Assembly (NCBI RefSeq): GCF_001277215.2
Contig: NZ_CP013940.1
Coordinates: 620,001 to 684,000, forward strand
DNA: 64,000 nt
Direction of reading: 5' to 3'
From: Cronobacter malonaticus LMG 23826
GTDB taxonomy: Bacteria > Pseudomonadota > Gammaproteobacteria > Enterobacterales > Enterobacteriaceae
Positions 53,332 through 63,540 of this stretch are shown piece after piece. Position numbers and translations under genes: made by a program. Numbering within the stretch: position 1 is the first letter of the stretch; every line of letters begins with the position of its first letter. Under the pieces are notes generated by a model. The model was not told the DNA's origin. It saw only the letters and a program-made list of their open reading frames with translations, and ran no database searches.

Positions 53332-54517
53332 TTCGCACAACCCAAACGGCTCGCTGTTTTCGCGGGGAATGATGGCGGTTATCGTCGCGCAGTTTCTTTC
53401 GGCGTTTGGCGATAACGCGCTGCTGTTCGCCACCCTCGCGCTGCTTAAACAGCAGTTCTACCCGGAATGGAGCCAGCCGGTGCTGCAGATGGTGTTCGTC
53501 TGCGCCTATATTCTGCTGGCGCCGTTTGTAGGCCAGGTGGCGGACAGCTTCTCAAAAGGGCGGGTGATGATGGTCGCCAACGGCCTGAAGCTGCTCGGCG
53601 CGGTAGTTATTGTCTTCGGCGGCAACCCGTTTGTCGGGTATACGCTGGTGGGCGTCGGCGCGGCGGCCTATTCGCCCGCCAAGTACGGCATTCTCGGCGA
53701 GATAACCACTGGCGACCGGCTGGTGAAAGCGAACGGGCTGATGGAGTCGTCGACGATCGCGGCGATCCTGATTGGCTCTATGGCAGGCGGCATGCTGGCG
53801 GACTGGCACGTGGGCGCGGCGCTGGGCGTCTGTGCGCTGGCCTATGCGGGCGCAGTTGGCGCGAACCTGCTGATCCCGAAACTGGGTGCCGCGCGGCCTG
53901 GCCAGTCGTGGCGCTTTGGCCCGATGACGCGCAGTTTCTTCAGCGCCTGCCGCACGCTGTGGCATAACGACGAAACCCGCTTCTCGCTGGTCGGCACCAG
54001 TATGTTCTGGGGCGCGGGCGTGACGCTGCGTTTTCTGCTGGTGCTGTGGGTGCCGGTGGCGCTTGGCATTACCGATAACGCCACGCCGACCTATCTGAAC
54101 GCGATGGTGGCGGTCGGCATTGTGGCGGGCGCGGGGGCTGCGGCGAAGCTGGTGACGCTGGAGCGCGTGTCGCGCTGTATGCCTGCGGGCATTCTGATTG
54201 GCGTCGCGGTTATCTTCTTCTCACTCCAGCAGGCGGCGCTGCCGGCTTATCTGTTGCTGCTGCTGATAGGCTTTTTCGGCGGGTTTTTCGTGGTGCCGCT
54301 CAACGCGCTGTTGCAGGAGCGCGGCAAGCGTTCCGTCGGCGCGGGCAACGCGATTGCAGTGCAAAACCTCGGCGAGAATACCGCGATGCTGCTGATGCTG
54401 GGGCTCTATTCGCTGGCAGTGAAACTTTCGCTGCCGGTGGTGGGGATTGGCGTCGGCTTCGGGGCGATTTTCGCGCTGGCCATCGCTGGCCTGTGGCTGT
54501 GGCGACGTAAACAGTAA
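53324..54517 (+). CDS. lplT: lysophospholipid transporter LplT
   Basis: A 397-residue MFS transporter, 12 transmembrane segments, that flips lysophospholipids inward for acylation by Aas. Typical sequences [19 protein letters not shown] and [11 protein letters not shown]. Translationally coupled to aas. A terminator follows the stop. Confidence 0.95.
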   Translation: MPDSHNPNGSLFSRGMMAVIVAQFLSAFGDNALLFATLALLKQQFYPEWSQPVLQMVFVCAYILLAPFVGQVADSFSKGRVMMVANGLKLLGAVVIVFGGNPFVGYTLVGVGAAAYSPAKYGILGEITTGDRLVKANGLMESSTIAAILIGSMAGGMLADWHVGAALGVCALAYAGAVGANLLIPKLGAARPGQSWRFGPMTRSFFSACRTLWHNDETRFSLVGTSMFWGAGVTLRFLLVLWVPVALGITDNATPTYLNAMVAVGIVAGAGAAAKLVTLERVSRCMPAGILIGVAVIFFSLQQAALPAYLLLLLIGFFGGFFVVPLNALLQERGKRSVGAGNAIAVQNLGENTAMLLMLGLYSLAVKLSLPVVGIGVGFGAIFALAIAGLWLWRRKQ

Positions 54518-54546
54518 AAAAAGACCCGCTCCGGCGGGTCTTTTTG
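54518..54546. terminator. bidirectional terminator lplT/tas
   Basis: AAAGACCCGC-tcc-gGCGGGTCTTT flanked by A- and T-runs. Confidence 0.9.
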
Positions 54547-54567
54547 TATCACCAGCAAGCACCGCGC

Positions 54568-55608
54568 TTACGGCGCCGGGTAGGTATAGACCTGATGCAC
54601 TGCTTCCAGTTCCGCCAGTACATCTTCACTGAGCGTCAGGTGCAGGCTTTCAACGTTGGTTTTTAGCTGTTCCATCGTCGTGGCACCGAGCAACGTGCTC
54701 GCTACAAACGGCTGCTGGCGCACGAACGCCAGCGCCATCTGCGCCGGATCCAGGCCGTGGCGCTTCGCCACCTCAACATACGCCGCCACCGCTTTTTGCG
54801 ACTGCTCGCTGCTGTAGCGCGTGAAGCGGCTGAAAAGCGTATTGCGCGCGCCTGCGGGTTTCGCGCCGTTTAGGTATTTGCCGGTCAGCGTGCCGAACGC
54901 CAGCGCGGAATAGGCCAGCAGCTCCACGCCCTCAAACTGGCTCACTTCGGCAAGCCCTACTTCAAAGCTGCGGTTCAGCAGGCTGTACGGGTTCTGAATA
55001 GTGACGATGCGCGGCAGATCGTGTTTATCCGCCAGATGCAGGTAGCGCATCACGCCAAATGCAGTTTCGTTTGACACGCCGATATAGCGGATTTTCCCGG
55101 CGCGCTGGAATTCCGCGAGCGCTTCGAGGGTTTCCAGCAGCGTGACGACCGGCGCGTTGTCGGTCCAGGTATAGCCCAGCTTGCCAAAGCAGTTGGTCGG
55201 GCGCTGCGGCCAGTGTACCTGGTAGAGATCGAGATAATCGGTCTGTAAACGTTTCAGGCTGGCGTCGAGCGCGTCGCGGATGTTTTTGCGATCCAGCGCC
55301 TGGTTAGGGCGAATGCCGCTGTCGTTGTTGCGGCTCGGGCCGCTGACTTTGGAAGCGATCACCAGCTTTTCGCGATTGGCGCGTTTTTTCAGCCAGTTGC
55401 CTACGTAGGTTTCCGTCAGGCCCTGCGTTTCCGGGCGCGGAGGTACGGGATACATTTCGGCGACATCAATCAGGTTTATGCCCTGGCTTACGGCGTAATC
55501 GAGCTGTTCGTGGGCGTCGGCCTCGCTGTTTTGTTCACCAAACGTCATGGTTCCCAGCCCCAGCGTGCTGACTTCAAGTGAGCTATGAGGAATACGGTGA
55601 TAATGCAT
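54568..55608 (-). CDS. tas: NADP(H)-dependent aldo-keto reductase Tas
   Basis: A 346-residue AKR-superfamily oxidoreductase. Start MHYHRIPHSSLEVSTLGLGT, catalytic Asp-Tyr-Lys-His set (DVAEMYP, ASKVSG, QVHWPQ) and C-terminal LGATTMEQLK. In E. coli Tas restores starvation-linked prototrophy when overexpressed. Its natural substrate is unclear. Confidence 0.94.
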   Translation of the reverse strand: MHYHRIPHSSLEVSTLGLGTMTFGEQNSEADAHEQLDYAVSQGINLIDVAEMYPVPPRPETQGLTETYVGNWLKKRANREKLVIASKVSGPSRNNDSGIRPNQALDRKNIRDALDASLKRLQTDYLDLYQVHWPQRPTNCFGKLGYTWTDNAPVVTLLETLEALAEFQRAGKIRYIGVSNETAFGVMRYLHLADKHDLPRIVTIQNPYSLLNRSFEVGLAEVSQFEGVELLAYSALAFGTLTGKYLNGAKPAGARNTLFSRFTRYSSEQSQKAVAAYVEVAKRHGLDPAQMALAFVRQQPFVASTLLGATTMEQLKTNVESLHLTLSEDVLAELEAVHQVYTYPAP

Positions 55609-55711
55609 AGCCGGCCTACCTTCTGTTGTTCAGTCCGCGTCAGGCCATTCCTGACAAAGGAATATAAACATGGCAGAGGGGAGACAAAAGGAAAAGAGGC
55701 AAGGGAGAAAA

Positions 55712-55740
55712 AACCAAAAGGTCAGCGCGATGCTGACCTT
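55712..55740 (-). terminator. terminator after ygdR (minus strand)
   Basis: AAGGTCAGC-gcgat-GCTGACCTT. On the minus strand it is followed by TTGGTTTTTT. Confidence 0.85.
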
Positions 55741-55744
55741 TTAT

Positions 55745-55963
55745 TTAACGCTCAATGATTTGCGAAACCTGATCGCGGTTTATCTGCATCTCGTTACCCT
55801 GTTGGTCACGATAGCTCACCAGCCCGGTTTCGTCATCGACCTGCGGTTTGCCTTCAGTCAGGATCATCCGGCCATCTTTGGTCGCCATGACGTAATCACT
55901 GCTACAGCCTGAAACCGCGAAGGCCAATCCGACGGCAGAAATTGCTACAGCCCATTTTTTCAT
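55745..55963 (-). CDS. ygdR: YgdI/YgdR-family lipoprotein
   Basis: A 72-residue lipoprotein. Signal with lipobox VSGC (Cys at residue 20), then the SH3-like YgdI/YgdR domain ([33 protein letters not shown]). The start at 55963 follows a purine-rich region. The frame is open 25 codons further upstream without family similarity. Confidence 0.92.
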   Translation of the reverse strand: MKKWAVAISAVGLAFAVSGCSSDYVMATKDGRMILTEGKPQVDDETGLVSYRDQQGNEMQINRDQVSQIIER

Positions 55964-56061
55964 TGTTTTTCGCCTCATCAGGAAGGAGTCCACATAGAGT
56001 CTAGTAAAAAGCAGCGAGGCGGCGCGAAAAAGCAGCAAATTCTTAAAAGTTCAGGGGAATA

Positions 56062-56087
56062 AACAAAAACGCTCCCGAAGGAGCGTT
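56062..56087 (-). terminator. terminator after ygdQ (minus strand)
   Basis: AACGCTCC / GGAGCGTT hairpin followed on the minus strand by TTTTGTTT. Confidence 0.85.
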
Positions 56088-56091
56088 CGTC

Positions 56092-56805
56092 TTACAGCGG
56101 TTTTTTCTTGTTGCGAAGCAGATTGAGGCTTTCCACGGCGATGGAGAAAAACATCGCAAAGTAGATGTAGCCTTTCGGCACATGAATATCGAAGCTCTCC
56201 AGCATCAGGGTGAAACCCACCAGGATCAGGAACGAGAGCGCCAGCATCTTCACCGACGGATGGCGCTCGACAAACTCGCCGATAGGGCGCGCAGCGAACA
56301 TCATCACACCGACTGCAATCACCACTGCCGCCATCATAATAAACAGATGATCGGAGAGGCCCACCGCGGTGATAACCGAATCCAGGCTGAAGATGATATC
56401 CAGCAGCATGATCTGAATAATGGCACCGAAGAAAGAGTGCACATTGGTTTTCAGACCTTCCTCTTCGCCTTCGATAGTCTCGTGGATCTCTTTACTGGCT
56501 TTCCAGATAAGGAACAGGCCGCCCAGCAGCAGGATCAGATCCCGCATTGAAATTGCCTGATCGAACACGGTAAACAGCGGGTTGGTGAGCTTCACCACCC
56601 AGGCGATCGAGGCCAGAAGCGCGAGGCGCATAATCATCGCCGCGCCGAGGCCCATTTTACGCGCCAGCGCCTGCTGAGACTTTGGCAGTTTCGCCACGAC
56701 CAGAGAGAGAAAAATAATATTGTCGATCCCAAGCACAATTTCCAGCAGCGTCAGCGTACCGAGTGCCAGCCAGGCGTTAGGATCTGTTATCCATGCAAAC
56801 CACAT
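56092..56805 (-). CDS. ygdQ: TerC-family membrane protein YgdQ
   Basis: A 237-residue integral membrane protein of the TerC family, about seven transmembrane helices. Family motifs LEIVLGIDNIIFLS and LDIIFSLDSVITAVGL with the paired Asp residues. The ion substrate is unknown (related proteins act on Mn or in tellurite resistance). Start set at 56805 (MWFAWITDPNAW) by the E. coli length. The frame opens six codons upstream. Confidence 0.92.
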   Translation of the reverse strand: MWFAWITDPNAWLALGTLTLLEIVLGIDNIIFLSLVVAKLPKSQQALARKMGLGAAMIMRLALLASIAWVVKLTNPLFTVFDQAISMRDLILLLGGLFLIWKASKEIHETIEGEEEGLKTNVHSFFGAIIQIMLLDIIFSLDSVITAVGLSDHLFIMMAAVVIAVGVMMFAARPIGEFVERHPSVKMLALSFLILVGFTLMLESFDIHVPKGYIYFAMFFSIAVESLNLLRNKKKPL

Positions 56806-56882
56806 CAAAAAAGTCCTGCTCAAAGTAACAAAACGCTAATTATATGCGTCGGGGAAGGGCTGTTGACAAAAATTTAAGGGGT

Positions 56883-57569
56883 TTATAACAAAAAATGACG
56901 TGCCAGCAGGGCGGCGGTGAAGTTCTTCTTAAGATAAAAGCCGCGCGGCAGCGTCATGATTGGCTCACCGTGCGTACCGAACGCGGGCGTCAGCGCTTTG
57001 CTATTGGCGGCTTTTGGGCGCAACTGCAACACTTCGCCGTGACGCGCGGTGATGCGCTCCACCTGGCCCAACACAATCAAGTCCATTAACTCCTCCCAGT
57101 CACGACGCAGCCGATCGTCTTCCTGCGGCGACGGGCTCCAGAGCAGCGGCGCGCCGACGCGTCGCTCTGCTAATGGGATTTCGCGCTCGCCTTCTACCGG
57201 CACCCACAATACACGCTTGAGCTTATGGCGCACGTGGCTGGTTTCCCACGTGACGCCGGTATTGCCGGTGAGCGGGGCGACGCAGACAAACGTCGTCTCA
57301 AGCGGGCGGCCCTGACTGTCGATGGGGATCGTTTTTAGCTCGACGCCAAGTGCAGCGAAATCCTGCTCCGGTTTGCTGCCCGCGCTCGCGCCAAGCCAGC
57401 GCTCCAGCAGCACGCCGATCCAGCCTTTATCACGCCGCAAATCGGCAGGGGTTTCCAGCCCTGCCAGCGTCGCCAGTTCGCCAAGCGTCATCCCCGCCAA
57501 CTGCTGTGCCTGATGCAGCAGTTGCGCTTCATCGACCGGCGGTTGAGTAAGAGGAGCAAGGGAAGCCAT
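56883..57569 (-). CDS. mutH: MutH, GATC-specific mismatch-repair endonuclease
   Basis: A 228-residue nuclease that nicks the unmethylated strand at hemimethylated GATC after MutS-MutL activation. Catalytic residues D70, E77 and K79 lie in [13 protein letters not shown], in the same positions as in E. coli. The start at 57569 ([11 protein letters not shown]) agrees with the E. coli protein. The long upstream frame is intergenic. Confidence 0.96.
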   Translation of the reverse strand: MASLAPLTQPPVDEAQLLHQAQQLAGMTLGELATLAGLETPADLRRDKGWIGVLLERWLGASAGSKPEQDFAALGVELKTIPIDSQGRPLETTFVCVAPLTGNTGVTWETSHVRHKLKRVLWVPVEGEREIPLAERRVGAPLLWSPSPQEDDRLRRDWEELMDLIVLGQVERITARHGEVLQLRPKAANSKALTPAFGTHGEPIMTLPRGFYLKKNFTAALLARHFLL

Positions 57570-58252
57570 AACGATTACCTTCTGTTTAAAAAATGAACAG
57601 CAAAATGCCTGCTTGTGGAAAGAGTTTACCCGCTTGTGAGCAAATGATTCAATTATATGATTTAAAATGATTTTTATTCGAAAAAAAGATTTCTCATATG
57701 CCGGAAACAGAGGTTGTTCAAATCTGGTCACCGACAATAAACAGGATCTTACACCAGTTTATCCACAGAAAAATGGGATAACTGGGTAAAACCCCCACTA
57801 CTGTTTCGATTTACAGCCTTGACGGACGCGGAAAACGGGCTTTTTCAGCAAATTGTGACTAAGTTATTGGCATAATCTGTGGATAAAAACGACGCTGTTC
57901 GATCTTTCGTCAGAGTAAGGATCGTGAGTGTGATGATCGTCACACTGAGCGGTGAATATCACGTTATTTTCATTTTAATCTTTTGAATAACAATGTAATT
58001 TTATCTATAAGAATAATCCCTGATTCCGGGTTGTTTTGGGTTTTCCCTGGGAAATAAGACACTTCTTCACAAAGATATCCACAGAAAAAGTGAATAAAAG
58101 CGGGTATAAGCCGCTCTCCCTGTTTATAACCCCGCACATTTTTGTGAGTTATTCAAATGTTATTCCTGTTCACACCCGCTAACAGAGTGGTTTACCGTCA
58201 ATGAGGAGTATGAAACAATCGTTACTATCTAGGTTTATTTTGAGGTAGTCCG
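57570..58252. other. mutH-rppH intergenic region with DnaA boxes (DARS2 locus)
   Basis: 683 bp without genes. Contains a perfect DnaA box TTATCCACA at 57759-57767 (plus), a perfect box TGTGGATAA at 57878-57886 (minus), and ATATCCACA (one mismatch) at 58075-58083, with AT-rich sequence between them suited to IHF and Fis. In E. coli the mutH-rppH gap is DARS2, which reactivates ADP-DnaA to ATP-DnaA and so promotes initiation. Identification rests on position and boxes. Confidence 0.75.
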
Positions 58253-58786
58253 GTGATCGATGATGATGGCTACCGCCCGAATGTTGGTATCGTGATCTGT
58301 AATCGTCAGGGGCAGGTAATGTGGGCCAGACGTTTTGGCCAGCACTCCTGGCAATTTCCGCAAGGCGGCATTAATCCTGGCGAGTCGGCGGAGCAGGCGA
58401 TGTACCGCGAGCTTTTCGAAGAAGTCGGTTTACAACGAAAAGATGTGCGCATCCTTGCGACCACCCGAAACTGGTTACGTTACAAATTACCAAAACGTTT
58501 GGTGCGTTGGGACACAAAGCCGGTATGTATCGGCCAGAAACAAAAGTGGTTTCTTCTGCAGTTAATGAGCAACGACGCCGATATCAACATGCAAACCAGC
58601 AGTACGCCAGAATTTGACGGCTGGCGGTGGGTAAGCTTCTGGTATCCGGTGCGCCAGGTGGTTTCTTTCAAGCGCGATGTCTATCGTCGGGTGATGAAAG
58701 AGTTCGCAAGCGTTGTGATGCCGTTGCAGGAGAGCGCGCCACCGCAGCGTAATCCTTCGCCTGCCTGGCGACGTAAAAGAGGTTAA
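58253..58786 (+). CDS. rppH: RNA pyrophosphohydrolase RppH
   Basis: A 177-residue Nudix hydrolase that removes 5' pyrophosphate from mRNA and so triggers RNase E decay. Nudix box in [20 protein letters not shown] followed by VG. Starts [14 protein letters not shown] with GTG, as in E. coli. Cotranscribed with ptsP (12-bp gap). Confidence 0.96.
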   Translation: MIDDDGYRPNVGIVICNRQGQVMWARRFGQHSWQFPQGGINPGESAEQAMYRELFEEVGLQRKDVRILATTRNWLRYKLPKRLVRWDTKPVCIGQKQKWFLLQLMSNDADINMQTSSTPEFDGWRWVSFWYPVRQVVSFKRDVYRRVMKEFASVVMPLQESAPPQRNPSPAWRRKRG

Positions 58787-58798
58787 GCCACGCAAATT

Positions 58799-61045
58799 AT
58801 GCTCACCCGGTTGCGAGAAATAGTCGAGAAAGTGGCCAGCGCCCCGCGTCTTAACGAGGCGCTGGACATTCTCGTTACGGATATCTGTCTTGCGATGGAT
58901 ACCGACGTTTGTTCGGTCTATCTCGCCGACCACGACCGGCGTTGCTATTACCTGATGGCAACCCGTGGGCTGAAAAAACCGCGCGGGCGCACCGTGACGT
59001 TGGCGTTTGATGAAGGCATTGTCGGTCTTGTCGGGCGTCTCGCCGAGCCGATTAACCTTGCTGATGCGCAAAAACACCCCAGCTTTAAATACATACCTTC
59101 AGTACGCGAAGAACGCTTTCGCGCTTTTCTCGGCGTGCCGATTATTCAGCGCCGCCAGCTGCTTGGCGTTTTAGTCGTCCAGCAGCGCGAGCTGCGCCAG
59201 TATGACGAGAGCGAAGAATCCTTCCTGGTGACGCTCGCCACCCAGATGGCGGCGATTTTGTCGCAGTCTCAGCTCACCGCGCTGTTTGGCCAGTATCGCC
59301 AGACGCGTATCCGCGCGCTGCCGGCCTCGTCGGGCGTGGCAATTGCGCCAGGCTGGATGGACGCCACGCTGCCGCTGATGGAGCAGGTCTACGAAGCGTC
59401 GACGCTCGATACCGGGCTTGAGCGCGAACGCCTGACCACTGCGCTTGAGGAAGCCGCTGGCGAATTCCGCCGCTACAGCAAACGCTTTGCTGCAGGCGCG
59501 CAAAAAGAGACGGCGGCGATTTTCGATCTCTATTCCCACCTGTTGTCCGACGCGCGGCTGCGTCGTGAGCTTTACGACGAGGTGGATAAAGGCTCGGTCG
59601 CCGAATGGGCGGTTAAAAAAGTTATTGAGAAATTCGCCGAGCAGTTTGCCGCGCTGACCGATGGCTATCTGAAAGAGCGCGCAGGCGATCTGCGCACGCT
59701 CGGGCAGCGGTTGCTGTTCCACCTAGACGATAACATTCAGAGCCCGAACACCTGGCCCGAGCGTTTTGTGCTGGTGGCGGATGAGCTTTCCGCCACGACG
59801 CTCGCCGAGCTGCCGCAGGACAGGCTGATGGGCGTCGTCGTACGCGACGGTGCCGCCAACTCCCATGCCGCTATTATGGTGCGTGCGATGGGCATTCCCA
59901 CCGTGATGGGCGCGGATATCCAGCCTTCTGTACTGCATCACCGTATGCTGGTGGTGGATGGCTATCGCGGCGAACTGTTGGTTGACCCGAGCCCGGTGCT
60001 GCTTCATGAATATCAGCGGCTGATCAGTGAAGAAAACGAACTTAGCCGGCTTGCCGAAGATTATGTTGAACAGCCCGCCTGCCTGAAGAGCGGCGAGCGG
60101 GTACAGGTCATGCTTAATGCGGGCCTCAGCCCAGAGCATGAAGAGAAGCTCGGCAGTCGTATCGACGGCATTGGGCTTTATCGCACCGAAATTCCGTTTA
60201 TGCTGCAAAGCGGTTTTCCGTCTGAAGAGGAGCAGGTAGCGCAATACCAGGGCATGTTGCAGATGTTTAACGACAAGCCAGTGACGCTGCGTACGCTTGA
60301 TGTCGGCGCGGATAAACAGCTGCCCTACATGCCCATCAGCGAAGAGAACCCATGCCTCGGCTGGCGCGGGATCCGCATTACGCTCGATCAGCCGGAGATC
60401 TTTTTGATCCAGGTGCGCGCCATGCTGCGCGCCAACGCCGCGACCGGCAATCTCAGCATCCTCCTGCCGATGATCACGAGTATCGACGAAGTAGACGAAG
60501 CGCGTCGGCTTATCGATAGAGCCGGTCGAGAAATGGAAGAGATGCTCGGCTACGAGATCCCTAAACCGCGGCTCGGCGTCATGGTGGAAGTCCCGTCGAT
60601 GCTGTTTATGCTGCCTCACCTGGCAAGCCGCGTTGATTTTATTTCTGTCGGCACCAACGACCTCACCCAATATCTGCTGGCGGTAGACCGCAATAACACG
60701 CGCGTCGCCAGTCTCTATGACAGCCTGCATCCGGCGATGCTGCGCGCGCTGAAAATGATTGCTCTTGAGGCGCAACGCCTCGGCATCGATCTCTGCCTGT
60801 GTGGTGAAATGGCGGGCGACCCGATGTGCGTCGCGCTGCTGGTCGGCATGGGCTATCACCATCTCTCTATGAACGGCCGCTCGGTCGCGCGCGTGAAGTA
60901 TCTGCTGCGGCATATCACGCTGGAAGAAGCCGAAACGCTCAGCGCGCGCAGCCTCGAATCGCAATCAGCCACAGAAGTGCGTCACCAGGTGGCAGCGTTT
61001 ATGGAGCGTCGCGGCATGGGTGGCCTGATTCGCGGCGGCCTGTAA
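58799..61045 (+). CDS. ptsP: phosphoenolpyruvate-protein phosphotransferase EI-Ntr (PtsP)
   Basis: A 748-residue first enzyme of the nitrogen PTS, phosphorylating NPr and then PtsN. GAF domain (1-160), PEP-utilising N domain (170-290), phospho-His domain (GAANSHAAIMVRA, His about 356), C-terminal PEP-binding barrel (DGIGLYRTEIPFM, SVGTNDLTQYLLAVDRNN, LCGEMAGDP). GAF senses nitrogen status (glutamine/2-oxoglutarate). Confidence 0.96.
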   Translation: MLTRLREIVEKVASAPRLNEALDILVTDICLAMDTDVCSVYLADHDRRCYYLMATRGLKKPRGRTVTLAFDEGIVGLVGRLAEPINLADAQKHPSFKYIPSVREERFRAFLGVPIIQRRQLLGVLVVQQRELRQYDESEESFLVTLATQMAAILSQSQLTALFGQYRQTRIRALPASSGVAIAPGWMDATLPLMEQVYEASTLDTGLERERLTTALEEAAGEFRRYSKRFAAGAQKETAAIFDLYSHLLSDARLRRELYDEVDKGSVAEWAVKKVIEKFAEQFAALTDGYLKERAGDLRTLGQRLLFHLDDNIQSPNTWPERFVLVADELSATTLAELPQDRLMGVVVRDGAANSHAAIMVRAMGIPTVMGADIQPSVLHHRMLVVDGYRGELLVDPSPVLLHEYQRLISEENELSRLAEDYVEQPACLKSGERVQVMLNAGLSPEHEEKLGSRIDGIGLYRTEIPFMLQSGFPSEEEQVAQYQGMLQMFNDKPVTLRTLDVGADKQLPYMPISEENPCLGWRGIRITLDQPEIFLIQVRAMLRANAATGNLSILLPMITSIDEVDEARRLIDRAGREMEEMLGYEIPKPRLGVMVEVPSMLFMLPHLASRVDFISVGTNDLTQYLLAVDRNNTRVASLYDSLHPAMLRALKMIALEAQRLGIDLCLCGEMAGDPMCVALLVGMGYHHLSMNGRSVARVKYLLRHITLEEAETLSARSLESQSATEVRHQVAAFMERRGMGGLIRGGL

Positions 61046-61209
61046 CGCCGCGATAACCGGCTGTGCTCTTACATATCTTTTACAACTTCCTGTCCTCGCC
61101 CACGTCTGGCTTTATGCTATGATCCGCAGCCTCAGGAGCGTCCGGAAAAGGGCGCAGCATCTCACCCGCTGTCCACTTTCAGCGGGATAACAACAGGTTT
61201 TGGTGACAG

Positions 61210-62085
61210 ATGAATAGTGGCTATCTGCATTTTCCCGATTTTGATCCGGTAATCTTCTCCCTTGGGCCGGTTTCGCTTCACTGGTACGGGCTGATGTATC
61301 TTGTGGGCTTTGTATTCGCCATGTGGCTCGCCGTTCGTCGTGCTAATCGTCCTGGTAGCGGCTGGACAAAAAACGAAGTTGAAAACCTGCTCTATGCGGG
61401 CTTCCTCGGTGTTTTCCTGGGTGGGCGTATCGGTTATGTGCTGTTTTACAATCTGCCGCTTTTCCTTGAAAACCCGCTGTATCTGTTCCGCGTATGGGAT
61501 GGCGGCATGTCCTTCCATGGCGGACTCATCGGCGTTATCTGCGTCATGATTTGGTTTGCGAAGCGCACCAAACGTAACTTCTTCCAGGTCTCCGATTTTA
61601 TCGCGCCGCTGATCCCCTTTGGGCTTGGCGCGGGCCGTCTGGGTAACTTTATTAATGGCGAGCTGTGGGGCCGTGTCGATCCGGGCTTCCCGTATGCCAT
61701 GCTTTTCCCGGGCTCGCGCAGCGAAGATATCAGCCTGCTGGCCTCGCATCCGGAATGGCAGTCGTTGTTTAACACCTATGGCGTGCTGCCTCGCCATCCG
61801 TCGCAGCTTTATGAGCTGTTCCTGGAAGGCATCGTGCTGTTTATCATTCTGAATCTGTTTATCCGGAAACCGCGTCCGATGGGTGCGGTTTCCGGCCTGT
61901 TCCTGATTGGTTACGGCGCATTCCGTATTATTGTTGAATTTTTCCGTCAGCCGGATGCGCAGTTTACCGGCGAGTGGGTGCAGTACATCAGCATGGGGCA
62001 AATCCTCTCCATTCCGATGATCGTTGCAGGCGCAGCTATGATGATCTGGGTTTATCGCCGCCGCCCACAGCAACAACTTTCGTGA
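61210..62085 (+). CDS. lgt: prolipoprotein diacylglyceryl transferase
   Basis: A 291-residue inner-membrane enzyme with seven transmembrane segments that attaches diacylglycerol to lipobox Cys. Lgt signature [14 protein letters not shown] (Arg143 region), HGG (MSFHGGLIG, His103 region). First of lgt-thyA (6-bp gap). SD CAGGTTTTGG is weak, as in E. coli. Confidence 0.96.
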   Translation: MNSGYLHFPDFDPVIFSLGPVSLHWYGLMYLVGFVFAMWLAVRRANRPGSGWTKNEVENLLYAGFLGVFLGGRIGYVLFYNLPLFLENPLYLFRVWDGGMSFHGGLIGVICVMIWFAKRTKRNFFQVSDFIAPLIPFGLGAGRLGNFINGELWGRVDPGFPYAMLFPGSRSEDISLLASHPEWQSLFNTYGVLPRHPSQLYELFLEGIVLFIILNLFIRKPRPMGAVSGLFLIGYGAFRIIVEFFRQPDAQFTGEWVQYISMGQILSIPMIVAGAAMMIWVYRRRPQQQLS

Positions 62086-62091
62086 GACGCC

Positions 62092-62886
62092 ATGAAACAG
62101 TATCTTGAACTGATGAACAAAGTGCTCCATGAGGGAGCACAAAAAGATGACCGTACCGGCACCGGGACGCTCTCGATTTTTGGCCACCAGATGCGTTTTA
62201 ATTTGCAGGACGGTTTCCCGCTGGTTACCACTAAACGTTGTCATTTACGCTCCATCATCCATGAGCTGCTCTGGTTTCTGAAAGGCGATACCAATGTCGC
62301 TTATTTACATGAAAACAACGTCACCATCTGGGACGAATGGGCAGACGAAAACGGCGATCTTGGCCCGGTATACGGCAAGCAGTGGCGCTCCTGGGGGGCA
62401 CCCGATGGCCGCCAAATCGACCAGCTTGAAACCGTGATTAACCAGCTGAAAAACGATCCGGACTCGCGCCGTATCATTGTTTCCGCCTGGAACGTCGGTG
62501 AGCTGGATAAAATGGCGCTGGCGCCTTGTCACGCGTTTTTCCAGTTCTACGTAGCGAATGGCAAACTCTCTTGTCAGCTCTACCAGCGCTCGTGCGACGT
62601 CTTCCTCGGACTGCCGTTTAACATCGCCAGCTACGCGCTTCTGGTACATATGATGGCGCAGCAGTGTGACCTCGAACCTGGCGATTTCGTCTGGACGGGC
62701 GGCGATACGCACCTCTACAGCAATCACCTGGAACAGGCGCGTTTGCAGCTCACCCGTGAGCCGCGCCCGCTGCCGAAGCTGGTTATCAAACGTAAGCCAG
62801 ATTCGCTCTTTGATTACCGGTTCGAAGATTTCGAAATCGAAGGCTACGATCCTCACCCGGCTATCAAAGCGCCCGTCGCGATTTAA
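62092..62886 (+). CDS. thyA: thymidylate synthase
   Basis: A 264-residue enzyme making dTMP from dUMP with methylene-THF. Catalytic Cys in [14 protein letters not shown] (146), phosphate-binding Arg in [17 protein letters not shown]. Length equals that of E. coli ThyA. Coupled to lgt. Confidence 0.97.
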   Translation: MKQYLELMNKVLHEGAQKDDRTGTGTLSIFGHQMRFNLQDGFPLVTTKRCHLRSIIHELLWFLKGDTNVAYLHENNVTIWDEWADENGDLGPVYGKQWRSWGAPDGRQIDQLETVINQLKNDPDSRRIIVSAWNVGELDKMALAPCHAFFQFYVANGKLSCQLYQRSCDVFLGLPFNIASYALLVHMMAQQCDLEPGDFVWTGGDTHLYSNHLEQARLQLTREPRPLPKLVIKRKPDSLFDYRFEDFEIEGYDPHPAIKAPVAI

Positions 62887-62902
62887 CGCTTACCCTGCCA
62901 TA

Positions 62903-62930
62903 ACCGACGCTCGCCTGCGTCGGTTTTTTT
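62903..62930 (+). terminator. terminator after thyA
   Basis: ACCGACGC / GCGTCGGT followed by TTTTTT. Confidence 0.9.
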
Positions 62931-63066
62931 ATCCTCGTTATTCATTCTTCGGCACGTCTTCCAGGACGCCTGCAAGCACATGCAAACGTGCCGATTTCTT
63001 CCGGGATGTCTTCCAGTTTCACGGATTGCCGCTGGTCACGTTTGCTGACAGTGGCACACTTGCGCC

Positions 63067-63540
63067 ATGAACAGAAAAGAGCAGGGCTATAGCCTGATTG
63101 AAGTGATGGTGGTGCTGGTCATTGTTATCGGCATGAGCACGGCTGGCGTGTATGGCTGGCAGCGCTGGCAAAACCAGCAACGCTTGTGGCAGACCGCACA
63201 GCAGACGCGGGATTTTCTTGAAGCACTCAGGGAGGATGCAAACTGGCGTAACGTTGACCACAAACTCTGGTTGAACCGTGGTTCTCAGGGATGGTGCCTC
63301 GGCACACAGACGAGCGGTGAGCAGACATGCAATACAGGGGCAAAAAACCAGTTTTCGCCACCGTGGCCGGAGGTAGAGATCGTTGAGATAACGCCAGGTC
63401 TCGCCTTTTATGGCTTACGCAATACGGCCTGGCCCGGTCACATCATTTTACGTAGCCCGGCGGGTGAGTGGCGCATTATTATTTCAGTCTGGGGGCGGAT
63501 CCGGCTGTGCGAGCCGGGAGAAGGGACATCATGCGTGTAA
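63067..63540 (+). CDS. ppdA: prepilin-like protein PpdA
   Basis: A 157-residue type IV pilin-like (minor pseudopilin) protein. Prepilin leader MNRKEQG cleaved before Y8, then hydrophobic helix YSLIEVMVVLVIVIGM with Glu at +5. Same order as E. coli thyA-ppdA-ppdB-ygdB-ppdC. Overlaps ppdB by 10 bp. Confidence 0.92.
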   Translation: MNRKEQGYSLIEVMVVLVIVIGMSTAGVYGWQRWQNQQRLWQTAQQTRDFLEALREDANWRNVDHKLWLNRGSQGWCLGTQTSGEQTCNTGAKNQFSPPWPEVEIVEITPGLAFYGLRNTAWPGHIILRSPAGEWRIIISVWGRIRLCEPGEGTSCV

